Of a DNA stretch of 64,000 nucleotides, positions 8,352 to 16,840 are shown one piece after another. Numbering within the stretch: the first letter of the stretch is position 1; each line of letters starts with the position of its first letter. The notes under the pieces are model-generated. The model made no database searches and was not told where the DNA came from. It worked only from the letters and a program-made list of their open reading frames with translations. The translations under genes were made by a program, and so were the position numbers. The DNA comes from Streptomyces sp. RKAG293 (GTDB taxonomy: Bacteria > Actinomycetota > Actinomycetes > Streptomycetales > Streptomycetaceae): positions 3,168,501 to 3,232,500 of the forward strand of contig NZ_JAJOZB010000001.1 of the NCBI RefSeq assembly GCF_023701745.1, read 5' to 3'.

Positions 8352-8793
8352 GCCGGCCCCCCGCACCCCTGCGTGGACGAAGTAATGCTAAGGAAAAATC
8401 TCCGCGGTGCGCGGGCGGCCGGGGTCGGCCCGTAAGCACGGACGCAGGCATCAGTTCGATGCTCGGCGGGAAATAACGCGGCGGACCTGCTACACCGCCG
8501 AAGCCGTCAAAAGAGTGCGGCAACGACTTCCTTCTGGATGCATTCCGATCATTCCCGTACGCGTACGGTCAGAATCGGAACTCCGCCTCGGCCAGGACCA
8601 GTTGACCGCCGCAAAGGCCCCCCGCACCATAACTTGTCATATGCGGACACTGTCCCCATCGATCGTATGTTCCTATTCCCCGGCTCTGGCGTTTTTACGA
8701 TTCATTCTCACTCGATCCAGCGATAGCCAGCGTGGAGAGTGACGAAAAAGAATGAGCCCGCATACCCCACCCCCTAATGCGAAGGACATACGC
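8352..8793. other. 440-base intergenic region with the encapsulin control signals
   Basis: I see no convincing gene; short open frames here lack ribosome-binding sites and coding bias. GC content drops towards the 3' end (8630-8760), as expected for a promoter. It holds the dyad at 8543-8580 and ends with AAGGA (8782-8786) before the ATG at 8794. An in-frame ATG at 8752 lacks a good ribosome-binding site. Confidence 0.6.
8543..8580. promoter_or_regulatory. Nested dyad upstream of the encapsulin gene
   Basis: An inner 14-base perfect palindrome, CCGTACGCGTACGG (8555-8568), is flanked at equal distances by TTCCGAT (8543-8549) and ATCGGAA (8574-8580). All share one centre of symmetry at 8561.5. 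It lies about 215 bases before the encapsulin start. Such a nested dyad suggests two dimers or a tetramer bound side by side. Confidence 0.7.
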
Positions 8794-10227
8794 ATGTCGG
8801 TTGATGCGGGCCAGGACGCCGCTCTCAGCACCCCGGGCGCCCCGGACAACAACTCGGCGCACACCAGCCTTGATACGGCTGCTGCCCGGAATCTGGCGAC
8901 CACCACCAAGTCCGCACCTCAGATGGCGGGAATCTCCTCCCGCTGGCTGCTGCGCATGCTGCCCTGGGTACAGGTCACGGCCGGCACCTACCGGGTCAAC
9001 CGCCGGCTGACCTACTCCGTGGGCGACGGCAAGGTGACCTTCGTCAAAACCGGGTCACACGTGCGGGTCGTCCCCGCCGAACTCGGCGAACTCGCCCTGC
9101 TGCGCTCCTTCGAGGACACCGCGGTCCTCACCGCGCTCGCCGACCGCTTCACCCAGCGCGAGTTCGCCCCCGGCGAGCTCCTGGCCGAAGCCGGCCAGCC
9201 CGTCGACACCCTCTACCTCCTCGCCCACGGCAAGGTCGAAAAGCTCAGCGAGGGCGAATTCGGCGAGCAGAATCGTCTCGGCGTCCTCGCCGACGGCGCC
9301 CACTTCGGCGAACAGGGCCTGCTCGACCCGGAAACACCCTGGGACTTCACCGCCAAAGCCGCCACCACCACCACCGTGCTGGCCCTGTCCCGGCAGGACT
9401 TCCAAACCCTCGCCGACCAGTCCCCCGCCCTGCGCGCCCACATCGAGGCCTACCGCGCCATCCCCCGCCAACGGGTCAACAAGCGCGGCGAAGCCGCCAT
9501 CGAACTCGCCTCCGGCCACAAGGGCGAAGCAGACCTGCCGTCCACGTTCGTCGACTACGAAGTCGCCCCCCGCGAATACGAACTGAGCGTCGCCCAGACC
9601 GTCCTGCGCGTCCACAGCCGCGTCGCGGACCTCTACAACGAACCGATGAACCAGATCGAGCAACAGCTCAAACTCACCATCGAAGCCCTGCGCGAACGCC
9701 AGGAACACGAACTCATCAACAACCGCGAGTTCGGACTGCTGCACGCCGCCGACTACGACCAGCGCATCCAGCCGCACGCCGGCCCCCCGCTCCCCGACGA
9801 CCTCGACGAACTCATCAGCCGCCGCCGCGGCACCCGCTTCCTGCTCGCCCACCCCCGCACCATCGCCGCCATCGGCCGCGAATGGACCCGCAAGGGGCTG
9901 TACCCCAGTTCCGTCGAGGTCAGCGGCAGCACCGTCCCCGCGTGGCGCGGTGTGCCGATTCTGAGCTGCAACAAGATCCCGATCAGTGAGGCCCGCACCA
10001 GCTCGATCATCGCGGTGCGTACCGGCGAGGACAACCAGGGCGTCATCGGTCTGCGCCAGACCGGTATTCCGGACGAGTACGAGCCCGGGCTGAACGTGCG
10101 GTTCATGGGGCTGAGCGAGAAGGCCATCATCAGCTACCTCGTCAGCGCCTACTACTCCGCCGCGGTGCTGGTCCCGGACGCCCTCGGTGTCCTGGAGAAC
10201 GTCAACATCGCCAACTGGCGCGACTAG
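8794..10227 (+). CDS. eshA: Family 2B encapsulin shell protein with cyclic-nucleotide-binding domain (EshA-like)
   Basis: The 477-residue protein combines an HK97-fold shell domain with an inserted cyclic-nucleotide-binding domain at about residues 100-215, the layout of Family 2B encapsulins and of Streptomyces EshA. The insert has [20 protein letters not shown] and the FGEQGLL phosphate-cassette start near residue 170, but the usual cassette Arg is not evident. The C-terminal part holds the shell motifs ([59 protein letters not shown]). EshA forms large particles and affects ppGpp levels and antibiotic production. Usual neighbours such as 2-methylisoborneol synthase are absent. ATG 8794 is chosen for its AAGGA. 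It ends at a strong bidirectional terminator. Confidence 0.9.
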   Translation: MSVDAGQDAALSTPGAPDNNSAHTSLDTAAARNLATTTKSAPQMAGISSRWLLRMLPWVQVTAGTYRVNRRLTYSVGDGKVTFVKTGSHVRVVPAELGELALLRSFEDTAVLTALADRFTQREFAPGELLAEAGQPVDTLYLLAHGKVEKLSEGEFGEQNRLGVLADGAHFGEQGLLDPETPWDFTAKAATTTTVLALSRQDFQTLADQSPALRAHIEAYRAIPRQRVNKRGEAAIELASGHKGEADLPSTFVDYEVAPREYELSVAQTVLRVHSRVADLYNEPMNQIEQQLKLTIEALRERQEHELINNREFGLLHAADYDQRIQPHAGPPLPDDLDELISRRRGTRFLLAHPRTIAAIGREWTRKGLYPSSVEVSGSTVPAWRGVPILSCNKIPISEARTSSIIAVRTGEDNQGVIGLRQTGIPDEYEPGLNVRFMGLSEKAIISYLVSAYYSAAVLVPDALGVLENVNIANWRD

Positions 10228-10238
10228 CACGGCAAGCG

Positions 10239-10280
10239 GAAGGGCGGTGGCCGGGGGTCCCTCCCCGGCCACCGCCCTTC
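10239..10280. terminator. Bidirectional terminator between eshA and DUF4239 gene
   Basis: An 18-bp perfect stem (10239-10256 with 10263-10280) and a 6-base loop sit between two converging genes. It starts with GAAGGGCGG and ends CCGCCCTTC. There is no T-tract, which is usual in Streptomyces. Confidence 0.9.
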
Positions 10281-10305
10281 TGTCGTGCGCCCCGCTCCGG
10301 CTCCG

Positions 10306-11067
10306 CTACTTCAGCGCCGGGAACAGGTCCAGGAACACATCGGGGGCGACCGCGATGCCCCGGCCGAAGGGCGCGTCGAGGTCCCAGATCAGGAACAGCA
10401 GGAACGCGATGAGCGCGCTGAACAGGCCCGCCAGCAGCAACTCCCGGCCCGAGCGGCGGATCTGCAGCGTGAAGATCAGCCCCACCGTCACCAGGGCGCC
10501 CGCGATGAGGCCGAACCACACCATCCCGGGCATCGTCGCGCCCGCGTTCTGGCCGCGCGCGGTGCGCGCCTCGTCGGCCACCGCGACCTGGTCCACCACC
10601 GGCTGGTAGGCCTGGGCGTCCAGGTCCCCCTTGGGCGCGTAGTCCGTCACGTCACGGCGCACCGCCGACAGCAGCTCCGTCCCCTTCGGGGAGAGGGTGC
10701 CGTGGTCGGCCATGTACGGCCACTCCTTGTGGACCACGTACGAGACGTACGCGTCGACGTCCGTCCGGATCCGGTCCCGGACCTCGGGCGGATACACCTG
10801 CACGCGGGTGCTGACCTCGTGCAGGGCCTGCGCCTCACGCATCACGTCGTCCTGCGCCGCCCCTTGGCCCTCCCACACTCCGGCGATCGCCAGGCCCAGG
10901 ACGATCGCGTAGATCACGCCGATCATCATCGTCATGTACTCGATGACGTCGGGTGTCTCGGTGGGGTCGTCGTCCACCGGGACGCGCCGCTGTCTGAGCA
11001 CCACGACGGTGATGACGACCACGCAGGCGGCGGCCATCGCGATCACCAGAGCAATCCACTGCGACAT
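10306..11067 (-). CDS. DUF4239 (bestrophin-like) membrane protein
   Basis: A 253-residue protein with an N-terminal helix, a helix with MTMMIGVIYAIVLGLAIAGVWE, a soluble middle part with the conserved EAQALHEVSTRVQVYPPEVR and YVVHKEWPYM, and two C-terminal helices ending WDLDAPFGRGIAV. These match DUF4239, a bestrophin-related group of unknown function, possibly anion channels. It has AGGAG six bases before the ATG. It lies 62 bases downstream of the His-rich gene on the same strand, so the two likely form an operon. Confidence 0.82.
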   Translation of the reverse strand: MSQWIALVIAMAAACVVVITVVVLRQRRVPVDDDPTETPDVIEYMTMMIGVIYAIVLGLAIAGVWEGQGAAQDDVMREAQALHEVSTRVQVYPPEVRDRIRTDVDAYVSYVVHKEWPYMADHGTLSPKGTELLSAVRRDVTDYAPKGDLDAQAYQPVVDQVAVADEARTARGQNAGATMPGMVWFGLIAGALVTVGLIFTLQIRRSGRELLLAGLFSALIAFLLFLIWDLDAPFGRGIAVAPDVFLDLFPALK

Positions 11068-11129
11068 GAGGAACTCCTAGCTGACGTAACTGACAGCGGG
11101 TCTACGGGTCACCGGTCGTCGGAACGACG

Positions 11130-11858
11130 TCAACGGGCCCTGCGGTACACGTGCGAGCCCGGCCGGAGCACGGCCGCCGCGAGCAGTCCCGGCACCGTCG
11201 TGAGCAGCATCGTCATCATCAGCGGCTGCCGGTGGTGCTTGGGGGGCGCCGGTGCCGCCACGCGGACCGGCCAGTGCACGGGCGGGCGCGGGGGCGGGGC
11301 GTGTCGCGGCGACGGGGTCGGCGCGGGGGTGACGACGGGCTCCGGGCTGCTGCTCGGCGCCGGTTCCGGCGAGGGCTCGACACGGGGCGGCGGGGTGACC
11401 CGCGGGGGCGGGACGACCACGCGGTGCGTCGGACTCGGCGTCGGGTGCGGTGTGGGCACGGGGGTCGGTACGGGCGTGGGTGTGGGGCTGGGGGTCGGTG
11501 TGGGGGTCGGGGTCGGGGTCGGAGTCGGTTCAGGACACGACGGATGGTCGCCGTGCCAGTGCCAGTAGCAATGGCAGTGGTGGTGATGATGCCAACCCCA
11601 GTGCCACTCACCGTGGCCGTGACCGTGACCGGAGCCGTGGCCGTCCTCGTCGCCGTCCTCGTCGCCGGACCCCTGTCCGTGGCTGTACGGGGCCTGGACG
11701 CAGACCCGCACCGAGCCGGGCTCCACCTGGACCGTGACCGGCCCCGGACAGTCCTCGCCGGCGACCGCGACCGGTACCAGTAACCCCGAACCGCACAGGG
11801 CGGTCCCCGCCGCCACCACTGCTCCTCGCAGGGCGGCCCTTCCCCACCGATTTCTCAC
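11130..11858 (-). CDS. Exported His-rich, Pro/Thr-repeat anchored protein
   Basis: A 242-residue protein of unknown family. It begins with a signal-like segment (residues about 8-32, ending VAVAGEDC), then a short Cys-containing domain, a stretch with DEDGDED followed by about 20 His mixed with Gly, Trp and Cys (residues about 66-105), a long Thr-Pro repeat, a Pro-rich linker, and a C-terminal hydrophobic helix ending in RRAR. This predicts a protein fixed in the membrane with a metal-binding region outside the cell. The GTG start at 11858 has no good ribosome-binding site. DUF4239 follows in the same operon. Metal binding is inferred from composition only. Confidence 0.65.
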   Translation of the reverse strand: MRNRWGRAALRGAVVAAGTALCGSGLLVPVAVAGEDCPGPVTVQVEPGSVRVCVQAPYSHGQGSGDEDGDEDGHGSGHGHGHGEWHWGWHHHHHCHCYWHWHGDHPSCPEPTPTPTPTPTPTPSPTPTPVPTPVPTPHPTPSPTHRVVVPPPRVTPPPRVEPSPEPAPSSSPEPVVTPAPTPSPRHAPPPRPPVHWPVRVAAPAPPKHHRQPLMMTMLLTTVPGLLAAAVLRPGSHVYRRAR

Positions 11859-11962
11859 ACAACAGATCTTGAGGCCGCGCGAACCGCGACTACGGCCCAG
11901 TTCGAACCTGTTCCCCCGAACGAATCAACGCAAGGTCATTAAACCTCGCACCAGTTCGAATA

Positions 11963-13084
11963 TCAGCCGACAAGGCGCATCTCGTGCGGGGTGCCGTTGA
12001 GCCGCCGGCCGCCCTCCGCCGTGCACGTCACGATGTCCTCGATCCGTACCCCGAAACGCCCCGGCAGATAGATGCCCGGCTCGATCGAGAAGCACATCCC
12101 CGGCACGATCGGCCGCTCCTCGCCCTCCACCATGTAGGGCGGCTCGTGCGTCGTCACACCGATGCCGTGGCCGACCCGGTGGATGAAGTACTCGCCGTAC
12201 CCCGCGTCCGTGATGACCTTGCGGGCCACCCGGTCGATCTCCTGGCAGGCGATGCCGGGCCGGACCGCCTCGAAGGCCGTCTGCTGCGCCTCGCGCACGA
12301 TGTCGTGCACCTTCCGCTCCTCGTCCGAGGGCTCGCCGACGTGCACCGTGCGCGTGGTGTCGGAGCCGTAGCCGTCCTTCAGGCCGCCGAAGTCCAGCAC
12401 CACCATGTCGCCGTCGGCGATGGTCCGCTCCCCCGCCTCGTGATGCGGGTTGGCGCCGTTCGGCCCGGAGCCCACGACGGTGAAGTCGACCTGGCTGTGC
12501 CCGTACGAGACCAGCAGATCCGCGAGGTCACCCGCCACCTCGGTCTCCCGGCGGCCCGCGAACCGCACCTTCAGGATGTCGCCGTACGCGGCGTCCGCCG
12601 CCGCTCCCGCCGCCGCCAGCCGCGCCAGTTCGTGCTCGTCCTTGACCGCCCTCAGCATCGGCAGCACATCGGTCAGCGACGCGTACGCCGTACCGGGCAG
12701 CGTCCGCTGGAAGCCCAGCAGGTGCATCGCCCACGCCGAGTCGGAGATCCCGTAGCGCCCCTCGGGCCGCAGCAGCCCGATCGCCGCGTTGTAGGGGTCC
12801 TGCCCGTCGGTCCAGTCCGTCAGCAGGACCGCCCCGGCGCCCTCCGCCGTCTCGGCGTCCGGCCGCTCCAGGACCGGCACCAGCATCTGCGGCTCCTCGC
12901 CTGCGGACAGGACGAGCATCGTCAGCCGCTCGGTGATCGCCGTGGGCTGGTACCCGCACAGATAGACCAGGTCCGGGCCGGGGGTCACGACCACGCCGGC
13001 CAGTCCCGCCGCGGCCGCCGCCTCCGCCGCCCGTGCCATCCGTGCCGCGTAGTCCTCCCGCGTGAACGGCTGGATACCCGCCAT
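11963..13084 (-). CDS. M24-family Xaa-Pro aminopeptidase-like protein
   Basis: A 373-residue cytosolic protein. The C-terminal pita-bread domain shows the five metal ligands: VVLDFGGLKDGYGSDTTRTV (two Asp), HRVGHGIGV (His), and SIEPGIYLPGRFGVRIEDI (two Glu). The N-terminal creatinase-like domain covers about residues 1-135. The family cleaves Xaa-Pro bonds or related substrates with two Mn or Co ions. The ATG at 13084 is chosen because AGGAGG lies five bases upstream; the longer frame upstream runs through a tRNA gene and is not coding. Confidence 0.88.
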   Translation of the reverse strand: MAGIQPFTREDYAARMARAAEAAAAAGLAGVVVTPGPDLVYLCGYQPTAITERLTMLVLSAGEEPQMLVPVLERPDAETAEGAGAVLLTDWTDGQDPYNAAIGLLRPEGRYGISDSAWAMHLLGFQRTLPGTAYASLTDVLPMLRAVKDEHELARLAAAGAAADAAYGDILKVRFAGRRETEVAGDLADLLVSYGHSQVDFTVVGSGPNGANPHHEAGERTIADGDMVVLDFGGLKDGYGSDTTRTVHVGEPSDEERKVHDIVREAQQTAFEAVRPGIACQEIDRVARKVITDAGYGEYFIHRVGHGIGVTTHEPPYMVEGEERPIVPGMCFSIEPGIYLPGRFGVRIEDIVTCTAEGGRRLNGTPHEMRLVG

Positions 13085-13212
13085 GACGCCTCCTGAGGCC
13101 GCCGGCCACCGGCGGACGCCGGACCGTACGGCTTCCAGCCTCAGGTCTCCCGACCCGGGGCGCGACCGGGGGCGGGCCCGCGGCCCCGGCCGCGCCCCCG
13201 GCCCCGGAAACG

Positions 13213-13250
13213 CCGGGAGCCCCCGGCCATTGCTGGCCGGGGGCTCCCGG
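13213..13250 (-). terminator. Terminator after tRNA-Val
   Basis: A 16-bp perfect stem, 13213-13228 with 13235-13250, and a 6-base loop lie 14 bases beyond the 3' end of the tRNA on the minus strand. Confidence 0.85.
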
Positions 13251-13263
13251 ATGGATCGAGCGG

Positions 13264-13335
13264 TGGGCGTGGACGGGTTCGAACCGCCGACCAGCGCCGT
13301 GTAAAGGCGCTGCTCTACCACTGAGCTACACGCCC
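13264..13335 (-). tRNA. tRNA-Val (UAC anticodon)
   Basis: On the minus strand the 72-base gene folds as a full cloverleaf. The acceptor arms GGGCGTG and CACGCCC pair. The D arm has GTAGCTCAGTGGTAGAGC, the anticodon stem GCGCC/GGCGC encloses loop TTTACAC with anticodon TAC, and the T arm is GGCGGTTCGAACCCGTC. The discriminator is A and CCA is not encoded. No integrase or repeated 3' end is nearby. Confidence 0.97.
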
Positions 13336-13524
13336 TCGGAACGTGAAGTGACAGATTACATCGCCGAACCCCGTGCTCCCCAACCGGATACCAAGGACGG
13401 GTAAAGCATCGCCCGGCGTTCGGTCACGTGTCCGTGCAACCGGCCCGGGCCGTGTATTCGTCTTGGTCAGGTGGGAGACTGGAGCCGACAGACACCAGCG
13501 GCGGACCTGCGGGAGAGAGTCACT

Positions 13525-14766
13525 GTGACGACGGCACGCTCGTGGTGGCGGCGCGGCGACAATCTGCGCGCCGATGCCCAGGCCGCGAAGGACGCCGCCT
13601 CTCAGGCCTTCTACGAGCTGGACACCGCACAGCGCGACCTGGACCTGTCGATAGAGACCATCAGCGCCGTCGACAACTCGCCGGCCGCGCAGCGCGCGCT
13701 GGCCGGGTTCCGGGCGCTCGGCGAGCAGATCGACCAGGTCAGCGGGGCGTACATCGCCACCGTCGACGCCCATGACCTGGACCGGGACGAGCTGGACACG
13801 GCGACCGCCACCCGGGCCCGCAACGAGCTGACGAAGGCGAAGGACGACCTCGACCGGGCCAAGGCCGACCTGGAGCGGTTCGCCGCGAGCCTCGCACCGC
13901 TGCTGGGGAAGGCCGAGACGCAGCTGGCCCGGCTGGCGCCGGCGGTGGAGCGGGCGCGGCAGGGGCTGTTGGCGGCGAGCAACGCGCTGGACGCGGTGCG
14001 GGCCGCCGGGCTGAAGGGCGACGAGCTGGCCTCGCGGCTGGCGGCGCTCTCGCCGGAGCTGACGAAGCTGAACCAGGGGGCCGGGACGCACGGCGTGCCG
14101 GAGACGCTGGCGCGCGCGGAGGACGTGCAGCGCCGCGCGGAGGCGATCCGGGCGGAGGCGTCGCGGCTGCCGGAGCAGGCGAAGGAGATCGACAAGCGGC
14201 TGGTCAGCCTGCGCACCCGCGTCGAGGCGCTGGCCACCCGGGCCGGTGGCGTCGAGCCGGTCCTCAGCGAGCTGCGGCGGCGTTTCTCGCTGGCGTGCTG
14301 GCAGGACCTGCAGCAGGTGCCGGCGCAGGCGGAGACCGCCGTGGCGCAGGCGAGCGCCAAGCTCGCGGAGGCCGTCAAGGCCCGCGACGACCAGCGCTGG
14401 GCCGACGCGACGTCCCGGCTGAGCACGGTCCGGGCGCTGCTGGACGACGTGGACGGATCGGTCTCCGCCGCCGGTGACCGGCTGCGCCGGCTGAACGAGG
14501 TCAGCAAGGATCCGAAGGCCGAGGTCGAGAAGACCCGGTTCGCCATCCGTGACGCGCAGCGGCTGGCGATGCAGGGCCGTACGACGCCCGAGCCCCGGCA
14601 TGCCCGGCCGCTGGACGACGCGGTGGCGCGGCTGGACCGGGCGCTCGCCGCGCTGGAAGGACGGCACCCGGACTACTGGGCCTTCCTGACGGAGACGGCG
14701 GCGGTGCGGGAGACCGTGAACCGGGTCGTCGCGAACATCCGTGAGGACCGGGCGCAGGGGCGCTGA
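13525..14766 (+). CDS. Coiled-coil protein of unknown function
   Basis: A 413-residue soluble protein from the GTG at 13525, with GGGAGAGA about 8 bases upstream. Nearly the whole chain is helical and rich in Ala, Glu, Arg, Leu and Asp with heptad-like spacing (ELTKAKDDLDRAKADLERFA, RLPEQAKEIDKRLVSLRTR), so it is an extended coiled coil. It has no signal peptide, membrane helix or catalytic motif. The N-terminal TARSWWRRGDN is distinctive. It may be structural or a scaffold; function is unknown. FmdB zinc ribbon follows 47 bases downstream. Confidence 0.7.
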   Translation: MTTARSWWRRGDNLRADAQAAKDAASQAFYELDTAQRDLDLSIETISAVDNSPAAQRALAGFRALGEQIDQVSGAYIATVDAHDLDRDELDTATATRARNELTKAKDDLDRAKADLERFAASLAPLLGKAETQLARLAPAVERARQGLLAASNALDAVRAAGLKGDELASRLAALSPELTKLNQGAGTHGVPETLARAEDVQRRAEAIRAEASRLPEQAKEIDKRLVSLRTRVEALATRAGGVEPVLSELRRRFSLACWQDLQQVPAQAETAVAQASAKLAEAVKARDDQRWADATSRLSTVRALLDDVDGSVSAAGDRLRRLNEVSKDPKAEVEKTRFAIRDAQRLAMQGRTTPEPRHARPLDDAVARLDRALAALEGRHPDYWAFLTETAAVRETVNRVVANIREDRAQGR

Positions 14767-14813
14767 CGCTCGCTCTCCAGGGACCATCGGCCGGCGGGGC
14801 TATTCTTCGGGGC

Positions 14814-15026
14814 ATGCCCCGATACGAGTTTCGCTGCCGGTCCTGCGGTACCACTTTCGAGCTGAACCGGCCGATGGCCGAGTCCTCCGACCCCGCGAGC
14901 TGCCCCGAGGGGCACGACGACACGGTGAAGCTGCTGTCGGCCGTCGCCGTGGGCGGCAGCGCGGCCGCTCCCGCGTCGGGTGGCGGCGGTGGCGGTGGGT
15001 GCTGCGGAGGCGGCTGCTGCGGCTGA
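14814..15026 (+). CDS. FmdB-family zinc-ribbon protein
   Basis: A 70-residue protein starting MPRYEFRCRSCGTTFE, the FmdB/CxxC_CXXC_SSSS pattern, with CRSC and a second ligand set in SCPEGH, then a Gly-rich tail ending in CC-G3-CC. It is presumed to bind zinc and to act as a small regulatory or accessory protein. TATTCT lies seven bases before the ATG and there is no ribosome-binding site, so the mRNA is probably leaderless. The Cys-rich tail is longer than the minimal family pattern. Confidence 0.85.
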   Translation: MPRYEFRCRSCGTTFELNRPMAESSDPASCPEGHDDTVKLLSAVAVGGSAAAPASGGGGGGGCCGGGCCG

Positions 15027-15130
15027 CGCTCCGCGTCGTCCCGCATCCCTCCGCGTCGGGACCCGGTGTTCACCCTCGCGACATGTGCCCGTTCGTCGGT
15101 CCTCATGACCGCGTGCGACGTTCCTCTCTA

Positions 15131-15148
15131 AAGTTGGCTAGACAACTT
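15131..15148. promoter_or_regulatory. GntR/UTRA-type operator before the fused phosphonate oxygenase
   Basis: AAGTTGGCTAGACAACTT is an 18-base dyad with arms AAGTTG and CAACTT around GCTAGA. It ends two bases before the GGAGG of the next gene. Thirteen of 15 core bases match a second site at 19860-19874 (other strand). The shape matches operators of GntR-UTRA repressors such as DasR (TGGTCTAGACCA core). Confidence 0.75.
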
Positions 15149-15160
15149 ATGGAGGACCGT

Positions 15161-16777
15161 ATGGACCTGACCCGTCTCCCGGCGGCCTGGCTGCGGGACA
15201 ACTGCCGCTGCGCCCAGTGCCGCGATCCGCGCAACGGCCAGAAGCTCTTCCAGATCACCGATCTGCCAACGGACTTGGCGGTCGGCGAGGTGCGGGCCGG
15301 CGAGGCCGCGTTCGAGGTGGAGTGGCTCCCGGACGGCCACCGGTCCGTCTACGGGACCCGGTGGCTCGCCTCGGCGGACCCCGCCGACGGCGATGGCAGC
15401 GGGGACAGCGGCGACGGCCGTACCGAGGCCGGCAAGCAGCTGTGGTGCGCCGCCGATCTGGACGGGCACCTGCCCGAAGCCGGCTGGGAGGCGTATCTCG
15501 CCGACCCGGCCGAGCGCATACGGGTGCTGGAGTCCGTCCAGCGGCTCGGCTTCGCCCTGCTGCGGGACGTGCCCCGCACCGAACGGCAGGTGCTGGCCGT
15601 CGCCGGGACCTTCGGCCATGTCCGCGAGACGAACTACGGCACGCTGTTCGACGTACGCGTCGAGGCGGACCCGAACAACCTCGCCTTCACCGGCGCGGCG
15701 ATCGCCCCGCACACCGACAATCCGTACCGCGACCCCGTACCGACCCTGCAGCTGCTGCACTGTCTGACGAATGCCGCCGTCGGCGGCGACTCGGGGCTGG
15801 TCGACGGCTTCGCCGCCGCCGCGCTGCTGCGCACCGAGGACCCGGCCGCGTTCGAGGTGCTCGCCCGCACCCTGGTGCCCTTCCGCTTCGACGACGCCCG
15901 CACCGCGCTGCGCGCCGACCGGCCGCTGATCGACGTGGACCCGCTCGGGCGGATCCGTGAGGTCCGCTTCAACAACCGGTCCATCGGGACGCTGCGGCTG
16001 TCGCGGGAGGCGCTGGACTCCTTCTACCGCGCCTACCGGACCTTCGGTGAGCTGCTGTCGCGCGCGGAGCTGCGGCTCGACTTCCGGCTGGCTCCCGGCG
16101 ACTGCCTCATCTTCGACAACACCCGGCTGCTGCACGCCCGTACCGCGTTCGCCGAGAGCGGCGAGCGTCATCTGCAGGGCTGCTACGCCGACCTCGACGG
16201 GCTCGCGAGCACACTCGCCGTGCTGCGCCGGGAGCGGCCGCTCGACGAGCTGGCCGACCTCTTCGACGGCGCGGGCGCCGAGCAGTACCTGGGCGAGGAC
16301 GTCACCCAGGCCCAGCACATGCTGCAGGCCGCCTCCCTCGCGGAGGCCGCGGGCGCCGCGCCCGCCCTCGTCGCCGCGGCCCTGCTGCACGACGTGGGGC
16401 ACTTCCACGGGGCGGTGAGCGGCGCGGACCTGATGGCCGGGACCGACAACCGCCACAGCCACACGGGCGCCGAGTGGCTGGCGCGGTGGTTCGGACCTGA
16501 GGTGACGGAGCCGGTGCGGCTGCACGTCGCCGCGAAGCGGTATCTGTGCGCGGTGGAACCGGAGTACTTCGGCCGGCTGTCGGAGGCCTCGGTCCACACC
16601 CTGCGGGTGCAGGGCGGGCCGATGTCGCAGAGCGAGGTGCGCGACTTCGAGGCCGAGGCCTTCTGCGCCGAGGCGGTGCGGCTGCGCCGGTGGGACGAGG
16701 GCGCGAAGGACGTACGGGTGGCGGCCGCCGCGGACTTCGCCCACTACCGGCCTTTGCTGGCAGGGCTGTTGCGGTAG
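15161..16777 (+). CDS. Fused 2-oxoglutarate dioxygenase and HD-type diiron oxygenase for phosphonate breakdown (TmpA-TmpB / PhnY-PhnZ fusion)
   Basis: ATG 15161 follows GGAGG by five bases. The 538-residue chain has three parts. Residues 1-100 are a butyrobetaine-hydroxylase-like zinc domain (Cys15, Cys17, Cys20, His60). Residues about 110-345 are a TauD-type Fe(II)/2-oxoglutarate dioxygenase with His184-x-Asp186 and distal His325. Residues about 370-538 are a PhnZ-like HD oxygenase: Tyr376, Glu379, His386, His410-Asp411, His414, His432, His455, Lys459, Ser477, Arg509 and Asp512 match PhnZ Tyr24 to Asp161 with a single one-residue shift. The first enzyme hydroxylates an aminoalkylphosphonate next to phosphorus; the second cleaves C-P to phosphate. 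In known systems these are two proteins. The Cys triad suggests a trimethylated substrate, as for TmpA. Confidence 0.85.
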   Translation: MDLTRLPAAWLRDNCRCAQCRDPRNGQKLFQITDLPTDLAVGEVRAGEAAFEVEWLPDGHRSVYGTRWLASADPADGDGSGDSGDGRTEAGKQLWCAADLDGHLPEAGWEAYLADPAERIRVLESVQRLGFALLRDVPRTERQVLAVAGTFGHVRETNYGTLFDVRVEADPNNLAFTGAAIAPHTDNPYRDPVPTLQLLHCLTNAAVGGDSGLVDGFAAAALLRTEDPAAFEVLARTLVPFRFDDARTALRADRPLIDVDPLGRIREVRFNNRSIGTLRLSREALDSFYRAYRTFGELLSRAELRLDFRLAPGDCLIFDNTRLLHARTAFAESGERHLQGCYADLDGLASTLAVLRRERPLDELADLFDGAGAEQYLGEDVTQAQHMLQAASLAEAAGAAPALVAAALLHDVGHFHGAVSGADLMAGTDNRHSHTGAEWLARWFGPEVTEPVRLHVAAKRYLCAVEPEYFGRLSEASVHTLRVQGGPMSQSEVRDFEAEAFCAEAVRLRRWDEGAKDVRVAAAADFAHYRPLLAGLLR

Positions 16778-16790
16778 CACCGCACGACAG

Positions 16791-16825
16791 GAGGGGGTCC
16801 GCCGAACACTCGGACGGACCCCCTC
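16791..16825. terminator. Bidirectional terminator
   Basis: GAGGGGGTCCG (16791-16801) pairs with CGGACCCCCTC (16815-16825) over a 13-base loop, between converging genes. Confidence 0.85.
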
Positions 16826-16840
16826 GATGTCAGCCGGGAG

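Noticed and set aside
8407..8742. Short open frames between the DedA and encapsulin genes.
   Set aside because: They lack ribosome-binding sites and normal codon bias, and they overlap the dyad and AT-rich promoter region.
11130..11858. The His-rich protein as encapsulin cargo.
   Set aside because: It has a signal-like N-terminus and a C-terminal anchor, so it should be outside the cytosol, and it is transcribed away from the encapsulin gene.
13264..13335. tRNA-Val as an attachment site for an integrated element.
   Set aside because: No integrase and no repeated tRNA 3' end were seen within the window, and the flanking genes are ordinary.
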